The translations under genes and the position numbers were made by a program. From Symbiodinium microadriaticum (taxonomy: Eukaryota > Sar > Dinophyceae > Suessiales > Symbiodiniaceae), in NCBI GenBank assembly GCA_001939145.1, contig LSRX01000662.1:45244-109243 (forward strand): a DNA stretch of 64,000 nt, written 5' to 3'. The notes under the pieces are model-generated. The model searched no databases, was not told where the DNA came from, and saw only the letters and a list, made by a program, of their open reading frames with translations. This document shows positions 57,168 to 64,000 of the stretch, in pieces. Within the stretch, counting starts at the first letter, position 1; the number at the start of each line of letters is the position of its first letter.

Positions 57168-57779
57168 AAAAAAACAAGACGCGAGCTTATGGACTTCTAT
57201 GCTTTGTGCCTGCCTGCAGCTGGATATTTCGCCAGCTCTGTAGTTGCTACATCAAGATCTGCTGACTTGGTTTCCCGGTCGTGCAGCTCTAGGCTGATCG
57301 ACTTGCTTCACATCCGGCTAGAGAAGAAGTCTTCAAACATCACGAATGCAAATTCAGAACCAATGCAGTGTGGTTTGAAATTTGGATATGCTGACGACGG
57401 GCGAGTAGGAGTGCGTGTAAGATTCTCTAAAACAAGAGTCCGTCGATCTGTACAATACGGCCTCGCGCCCCAAACAGCAATTAAAGTCTTGTGGCTCTGA
57501 TAGAGGTCTGAATCGTTTGTGAGAGTATGTTTTTTCATAGTCCTTATATGATTCTTAGTAGTATGCTGATAGTCCCTATATGATCATTAACAGTATATTA
57601 TTATAGCTCCTCTAGGATTCTTCATCGCATGCCTTAGTCCCTATGTTATTATAGTTCCCATATGATTCTTCATCGTATGCTTATAAGTCCCTTTTGTGAC
57701 TTAGACGAGAAATCCTAGGTAGTATGAGGGAGGCCCCTTAAAGGATTGAGAGGGTCTTTCTCCCCTTCCGGGTCCCCCG

Positions 57780-58010
57780 AATCCTAACTCCCTGAAACCC
57801 TAAAACCCTGAACCCTAAACCCTAAACCCCTTTAAGGAACCCTATAGATCCCTTTAAGGAACCCTATAGATCCCTTTAAGGAACCCCTAAACCCTAAAAG
57901 TCCCCAAATCCTAACCTCCCAAGGCCCCTAAACCCTAGACCCCTAAAAACCCTAAACCCCTAAAGCCCTAAACCCTAAAACCCCTAAAACCCTAAAAGGC
58001 CCCCCTTTTT
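57780..58010. repeat. Telomere-like CCCTAAA block with a 23-bp tandem insert
   Basis: CCCTAAA units interrupted at about 57,830-57,885 by a 23-bp unit (CCTTTAAGGAACCCTATAGA) present 2.5 times. Confidence 0.7.
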
Positions 58011-58139
58011 CCTAACCTCCCGAAGACAAAGCAGCCTCGGCCAGTTGGATGCCGAGCTCTCGCGCGAGGCCAAGCCGAAGGCGCAAAACGGGAGAAAAGT
58101 TCGGTGGGGTTTCCCATGGGTTTGATTCAGTCAGGGTCG

Positions 58140-58318
58140 GTTTGGGGTTTCAGGGTTTAGGGGTTCAGGGTTCAGGGTTCAGGGTTTAGGGTTTAGGGTT
58201 TAGGGTCTAGGGTTTAGGGTTTAGGGTCTAGGGTTCAGGGTTTGGGGTTTAGGGTTCAGGGTTTAGAGTTTAGGGTCTAGGGTTTGGAGATTAGGGTTTA
58301 GGGTTCAGGGTTCTCAGC
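58140..58318. repeat. Telomere-like TTTAGGG block
   Basis: Among the cleanest interstitial arrays in the window, GGGTTTAGGGTTCAGGGT units in the opposite sense to the block 150 bp upstream. The two blocks point towards each other around a short unique spacer. Confidence 0.75.
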
Positions 58319-58652
58319 TTTGGAGCCCAAGACTGGCTTCTTAGGGAGCAAACCCAGGGTGCAATCGGCGTCTGAAAAGCGTTGTTGTTTAGCACGCCTT
58401 CGAGAGCGGTCGTGGTTGAAAACCGGTCGTTTGTGTTTGGCCAGCAGACCGTTTCTACCAGATTGGAGTTGCAACCTTTCCGGTAAGAGCTGATGGTTCC
58501 GAGACTTGCCTTGCCGTCCATATGGAAAAGACTTCGTTTCGTGTCCAGCTACATTTCTACTGAACCTGCACTGACAGAAGTTGCACCAACCGCCGCAAGC
58601 ATCGTTGGAACTGCCGACTTGATTCCGCATCCTACGGTCCTGCATTATGGGA

Positions 58653-58746
58653 GTTTCGGAAAACTAGGGTACCTTATTTTGGGGATCCTTATAATAAGGA
58701 TCCTACTATTTAGGGTACTATATTAGGATCCCCCAGTTTCGGAAAC
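58653..58746 (+). mobile_element. MITE-like element, family Y copy 3
   Basis: A 94-bp unit beginning GTTTCGGAAAAC and ending GTTTCGGAAAC, with interior GGTACCTTATTTTGGGGATC and GGATCCTACTATTTAGGGT blocks nearly identical to the copy at 14,058-14,150, over 44 kb away. Confidence 0.7.
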
Positions 58747-59841
58747 CCGCATATCGACCTTGAATGGCAAATCCCTTGTTTGAAGGACTCGAGCTTCTGC
58801 TCAGCTACTCCACCTCTTTTCTTTGGGGCTTGAAGTGGCGTTGCATTATCATGTTCTTCGTGCATACCAAGTTCTGGTGTAGTCCGATAAGCAGCTTTCA
58901 TTTTCTCGTGATCGGGCCCTCTGATTGGATTACATGCGTACAGCCTGCGAGTCTGTCAAAAGTTGACAGTTGTAACCTCCTTCATTGCAAGATTCGAATG
59001 CTGTGAAATTCCCGGATGCTTATGAGTCTTTCTGAGCTTACGGCGTTGTTACTCGATGCTTGAGGCTCGTCATTGTTGTTTGAGTTTGCATTGAGCGTTT
59101 TTGCGGCGCTCCAGCTTTGCGCAAGACCTTGGCGATCTGTGGAAAGCTGGTAACTAGCTGTGGTTCATTAGGCATGAGTTAGTGCAAGTTAGTGGCAACA
59201 GAGTACGAACGAGATTGGCGAAGCATTTGTAGACCAAATAGGAACAAGCGCGAGATTCGAAGGCGACAGTTATGCGTTATGGGTCTGAAGCGGCCTTATT
59301 GCTTGCAATGCATTGCAACGCTGGCTTCTTAGAGTTCGTGAACTTGAACATTTGCCGATCCCCGCTTGATTCTTGTACAAAGCCACATGATGATTCTACA
59401 CAGAACCAGACCAGCCTCTGAGCGCAGCTTTGTACTTGAACTCGTGTTTTCATCATCGTTCGGCCAGACGGCCCAAAAGCTTCGACACTGAACCACTTCC
59501 CCCGGTCGACCCGAGACCTGAAACCTAAACCCTGGATCAACTTCGTGTTCTGCAGGCCGGCGCTGTGATTCGCCTAGTGATCCTGGGCTTGTCGATGCGC
59601 CTTTGCCAGAATTTGGGTCTCAGGGCCTGTGGATGTGTGAAGTTTCTCGTTGTTTGAAGCTCTGTGGTTTGATCAGATTCCGGCTGCTGATGCTTGTGAT
59701 ACCACTTCCTGTTTCTACTTGTTGTGAGCAGCGCCGCACCTCCCATGTGACTTTGGTGCACTTGATAAGGAATTCTACGAAATACACGGGCCGCACGTAT
59801 GAGGCAAAGTGTTGAGCCTGTGGCAGGTAACGGGATGGTGC

Positions 59842-59940
59842 GTGCGTGTATATGTATGTGTATACATATGTATGTATATATATATATATATACATACATA
59901 CATACATAGATACATACACATAGATACATACATACAGACA
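59842..59940. repeat. (TATG)n-(TA)n-(CATA)n microsatellite, inverted
   Basis: TATG units on the left and CATA units on the right of a TA core make a large imperfect palindrome. Confidence 0.85.
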
Positions 59941-60220
59941 TACCCCCCCTCCGGTGGGGCATTTCGTAAACATGCGTCAGCCATGAATTATGGATGTTGC
60001 GTCAAAAGTCTGTGCCGAAAGCAACCTGTATGTTTGCTTGAGCATCATGAGCAAGCACGAAAGAAATCAGACGGAACAGGCTGCGAGGGCATGAGCACGC
60101 AGAGGAGAAGCTAGGAATGGCATAAAAACAATGTTTTGTCAACGATGCCGGAGGTCGCGAGGAGCCAACATGCAGTAGTGAGCGTGTGGGGGTATGGCGA
60201 AGCAGGCCTACTCGCTTTTA

Positions 60221-60246
60221 CACACACACACACACACACGCACACT
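60221..60246. repeat. (CA)n microsatellite
   Basis: About 12 CA units. Confidence 0.85.
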
Positions 60247-61594
60247 CATTGAACGTCCACTTGTTCGTACACAGCAATGTGAGTGTTGTTGGTGGTTCGG
60301 CAGTCTGTTACACGAACTAGTGAGTTCATTGCCTACTGCAATATTTGCGGAATAAACCGTAGTGTCGGATAGTTATACTTGTTAAACTCTTTAGTCTTCG
60401 CACCACTACACAATGATTCATGCGTATCTGTCAAATTAGCGGTCAATAGCAACAATGGTAGCGGTTCCTGACCCACTATGATACGTGTAGGTTTCGGTGT
60501 TATTGCTGGAAGTATAGTCTGCATTGCCGACAAAGTGTGGCTTTAGTATTACGTCTAGCAATGTTGTTATCGCATGTTTTGACCATTACTATAGTTCCTG
60601 TTACTGTAGTTATTGTACTTCATCAATGTTAACCAAATTAACATTATGTACATCCCGTTTTTTTATCATGTCTGAATCCAGACTCACTGTGTCAACTACT
60701 GTTGTGAGTCCTGTGTTGAGAAGTTTTGTTCAGTATAAAGCTACCAGTCAGTACCTTTTGATTGTTCACACCCGCGCTTTTAAGAACTCTTGGTGGGATG
60801 ATGGTCAATCAGGTGACTGATTTGCTTGCTTCTAAACTGTTGAGAGCGGACTGTAAGTGTTCCAAGTCAAACATAATACAGCATGCCGTGGCTCCGCATA
60901 ACACCGTGGCTACGTTCAGTTGTTTCTTGGTCGACTTTGCTAGTTTTTTTGTTTCAGATCCAGTTAATTTCGACAAGTTTAATTTGAGTTTAGTTTATCT
61001 TAAGTGTGTGCAGAATGCAAGTCCTGTGCATTTATTGGTCGGACTAGGACCTAGGATTTGTAATCTTGTCAACTTCGTTTTCGAAATTTTGCACTTACCA
61101 AGTGACGACCATTTCACAATGATGTATGTCCGAATATTGGTGCGAATGATAGTCTTTTGATTAAGGGCTTAATATTGTAAGCGCATCAAACCACACCCGA
61201 CAATGCATAAGCAACTAAAGCCCCCCATGCAACACCAAGCAACATATGACACATGTAAATACCATATACATCTGTCTTCGAAAATGTGTGATTAGACCAA
61301 CATAAGCATATTCGTAAAGGAATAATTTTCCTATACGAAAGAGACATGAAGTATAGCTTTGCGCGTACTAAGCAGAAAACACTATGAACTGGCGTTCGCA
61401 CAGTAATCTTCCAGCAAGGATTATTACCTAGTTTCGTGTTGGACAAGTTAGTGAGTTTAATCAAGGGTGCGAATACTGTACCTGCCAATTTGCAAACACA
61501 CATCGTAGGAGTACATAAAGATGTGCTCAGTCACAAATTTCGGTAACACTGTTTTGAAATACTTACCTGCGGATAATGCTGGCGAATCCGACAT

Positions 61595-61772
61595 TTTCAA
61601 CCATTTCCTTGAATTCAGAGAAACCTCGGGAGCCAGAGCCATAGTTTCGGTAATCATGGACATTGTTGGAAATGTTGGTAAACCCAACATTTTCCATGAA
61701 TCCGTTGGTTTGACCAACATTTCCAACAATTTCCATGAACTTGGAGAAACCTCGGGAGCAAAAGCCATAGTG
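61595..61772. repeat. Two-copy direct repeat, about 122-bp period
   Basis: GAGAAACCTCGGGAGC(C/A) with its preceding TTTCCxTGAA context occurs at 61,616 and again at about 61,743, each followed by (A/G)AGCCATAGT. The intervening AACATTTCC/ATGTTGGTAA words also repeat. Confidence 0.45.
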
Positions 61773-61930
61773 AACCGCGAATTAGGAGACTCCTGGCTGA
61801 TGCGACAGTGACCATCTTGAAAAGGACAGCAAGGCAAGGAACAGTCGTCATCAGAAATCCTCCACCCCTGAATGGCCCTAGATCATGAACAAGTTCAAAG
61901 CCCCCCCCGCCCCAAAGCCTAAAAAAGGTT

Positions 61931-62398
61931 ACACCTCTTTCAAGTACCCGGATGAGGATCCTCCTCGGAGCCTGAACCCGGGAAGTCCAGAAAGGCCCTG
62001 CTATGCCCTGGTTGGCGTGGGTGGTGTCTACCTCCACGGCAGCGACGTGTCCTCGAATGTCCTTGAGGCTCAGAGCCTTGGGAGTTCGCCTTCTTCGTGT
62101 CTCCATGGGGGGCTGGGAAGGGGGGAGAGTTGGTAAACGAGATGTGGCGGGGGCGGGGTTTTGCTACCAGCTCGACAGGGAGAAACCGGCTCGACATTTA
62201 GGAATTCGCAGCGGAAGTATGACCGCGTAAGCCCTATATGCTGCCTGAAGCCTTCATGAGGCCTTGGGCAAGCCATATCAGCACGGATGAACCCTGGGCC
62301 AAACCTGGAAATGTTGATTCCACGTGTAGGACTTCGTCCTGGACCCCTGGATGGCCTTCGCGCGCCTCACGCTGGGATTGATGCCCCCCGGCCCCTGA
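61931..62398 (+). CDS. Candidate exons of an unknown gene
   Basis: After an AG^G, 61,930-62,070 reads YTSFKYPDEDPPRSLNPGS then RPCYALVGVGGVYLHGSD and SSNVLE before a G^GC site. 62,330-62,398, again after AG^G, reads DFVLDPWMAFARLTLGLM to a stop. Both have protein-like composition and the splice signature of the supported genes, but I recognise no family and cannot prove they join. Confidence 0.3.
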
Positions 62399-64000
62399 GT
62401 GCAGGGCGGGGGCTAGGGCTTTGAGGGTTGAGGCTCAAGGGTGGTAGTATGACTGACAAGTAGGGCGATCGTCTTCGGCAGAAAGGCAATTAAGCAGAAC
62501 CACATCAAAGTAGAAGCAGTGCTAGCCTGAATTACTCCGAGCGTTAGATCGGCCTTCGAGCAGTAGCATCCACTTTTGGAGACGACCATGACTCAGAACT
62601 GGTGGTGAGCACATGTGAGCACCACCACGTCATCTGCGTCGTCATTTTCATCCTGATGATGAAGATGGTCGTCATCATCATCATCATCGTCATCATCAGT
62701 ACCTCACCAGCATCACGACCATTACCGTGAATCCCATTCCGTTTCGAGGAACTGCTGCTGCTACTGCTCCTGCTGCTATTGCTGGTAGCAGTGGTACGGA
62801 CATTTATTTGTGTAATCACAAGCATAACAGTGCTATTGCTGGCTTTAACCGCTGTTGCTACAATTGCTGCTCGTCTCGTTTTGAGCCCTGGCGCCACAAG
62901 GAATGTTGCTAAATTGGCAACAGCCGTCATCACTCTTCGCGAGGCCCACCGGGTAAGGTGTAAGCAGGTAGTCATGGCTGTTGCTTCTTGCCTTGTGTCT
63001 ATTTTTGAGTTAGTTCCGATCGTGATTGCGACTGTAGTTGTTGTAGTGCTGGACTGTCAACAGATGAAGAAGCTGGAGGGGTGCGCAAGGCTCGACTGAC
63101 AGCGACATTGAAACCTTCCTCCAAGTAACCACTCCGGCCCTACAGAACTTTATGCAGTAGCCTCAGAATTTGGTATCGTTCCGGCAAAGGCCCTTTCTAG
63201 GATATGTCTGTTTTAAGGATTTAATCATGACTCATGACTCATATCCGCGCTTTCGTTTTTTATGCATTCGGTACCATATCGCACTGAAACCAGCACCAAC
63301 AATGGAAGTACAACGCCACCCACACGACCACCCATCTTGGGTCGTAATTGTAGGATACTCTTACAAATCCTGACAAGAGCACTAAGACAGGAGCTGGACA
63401 AGCTTGAACGGTGGGTTGTCTTCCATAAGCTACCTTCCCTTTTTGGTCAGGGCGTCCTGTGGCTCCTCCTTCAAAAGGAGCTTCAGAACAGCCGCCTACA
63501 TACGGGATCTTGGTGAGATCCCTCGATACAGAACCCTGGATCATAGGACACTGGAATAGCTGCAAAGCTGCTTGCAAGGCGTTGACGGCTTCCCTGGGCC
63601 CGTCGTGGCGACGCCGGGCCCTCAGCAGGAAGCAAACAGCTCAGAAGCGATGTCGATGTTGGGTAAAGTAGTTTTACTGTGCTTAGCCATGCTCTTGAAT
63701 GAGTGTTTGTAGAAGGTCGTTGCTCGCAGAAACTCTAAGTGAAATCAGTTGGGCTGGGGAGCTTGCAATCTAGCTGAATTGGCTGCGATGACAGCTTGCT
63801 CGGAGTGTTGGCCTCTGAGGGTCAGAGCTTGTGTGCTGCTCCTGAGACGCTCAGACATCCGCAGAAATGGAGGAATTCTGAAAGACTGGGAGAAGGTGCC
63901 AATCCAGTGTTCGGAGGGTTTAGGGCGGTTTCGGGGGCTCTGGGCTTTGCCGGGAAGGTTCGAAGAAACGCTTTGGGCTTTGCCGAGGATTCCTCCGAAG
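62399..64000. other. Spacer, no gene recognised
   Basis: (ATC)n-type microsatellite at 62,655-62,700; a hydrophobic + frame at 62,779-63,099 (LVAVVRTFICVITSITVLLL) lacking other support; open frames on both strands at 63,260-63,577. Telomere-like words appear only at the far end. Confidence 0.3.

Larger units (their letters stand above)
56346..61884. other. Spacer; no gene recognised
   Basis: Holds (GA)n, TATG/CATA and (CA)n microsatellites, a roughly 60-bp imperfect repeat (57,530-57,710), two telomere-like blocks, a family Y MITE and AT-rich DNA at 60,330-61,480. Moderately protein-like frames occur at 58,493-58,726, 58,764-59,006, 59,557-59,640 (after AG^G, AGAVIRLVILGLSMRL) and 60,333-61,160 on both strands, none assignable. 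Confidence 0.35.

Noticed and set aside
1..64000. CRISPR arrays, rRNA genes, spliced-leader genes and bacterial operons
   Set aside because: No regularly spaced repeats with unique spacers, no rRNA or spliced-leader sequence, and no closely packed intronless genes were seen on reading both strands.

Overview
The window looks like nuclear DNA of a dinoflagellate, probably close to Symbiodiniaceae/Suessiales. The evidence is internal. Real genes appear as strings of 25-90 bp exons, and the introns I could place by matching protein motifs use GT, GC or GA donors with an AG^G acceptor. TTTAGGG (plant/alveolate-type telomere) repeats are scattered through introns and spacers, microsatellites are abundant, and one transposon carries the RT / methyltransferase-like / RNase H / tyrosine recombinase layout that I associate with dinoflagellate genomes. 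No bacterial gene organisation is present. Most long open frames are chance products of repeats.

Layout of the left 38 kb, all + strand: (1) about 0.2-9.8 kb, a pepsin-like aspartic protease in about 14 exons, cut by the window start; (2) 9.8-16.3 kb, repeat-rich spacer or 5' introns; (3) 16.3-23.2 kb, a catechol-O-methyltransferase-like enzyme in about 13 exons; (4) 23.2-25.7 kb, a degenerate satellite between AT-rich blocks; (5) 25.7-29.2 kb, decayed mobile DNA including a KDZ-like transposase remnant; (6) 29.3-30.0 kb, a palindrome-rich tandem repeat; (7) 30.7-33.2 kb, an intron-rich gene I cannot identify; (8) 33.6-38.0 kb, ribosomal protein eS24 (RPS24). The co-orientation fits the unidirectional gene arrays known from dinoflagellates.

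The central feature is an 8.1 kb tyrosine-recombinase retrotransposon (39,187-47,276) of the DIRS/PAT/Ngaro type. Its termini form a complete split-direct-repeat set, A1 - body - B1 - A2 - B2 (A = 57 bp identical, B = 172 bp with one mismatch). It sits inside a small inverted-repeat element whose halves lie immediately outside the two ends, and an intact copy of that element lies at 54,841-54,949. The boundaries are therefore supported twice. The element has a frameshifted gag-like region, a 1,456-codon pol and a recombinase whose C-terminus is in another frame.

The right part (47.4-64 kb) is mostly spacer with microsatellites and telomere-like blocks, a decayed LINE reverse transcriptase (about 55.4-56.3 kb), unidentified minus-strand exon candidates at 52.3-53.6 kb and unidentified + strand exon candidates near 51.4, 52.2 and 61.9-62.4 kb. 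Three short MITE-like families occur. Exon borders were assigned by eye from reading frame, splice dinucleotides and family motifs; they are proposals, not computed predictions.
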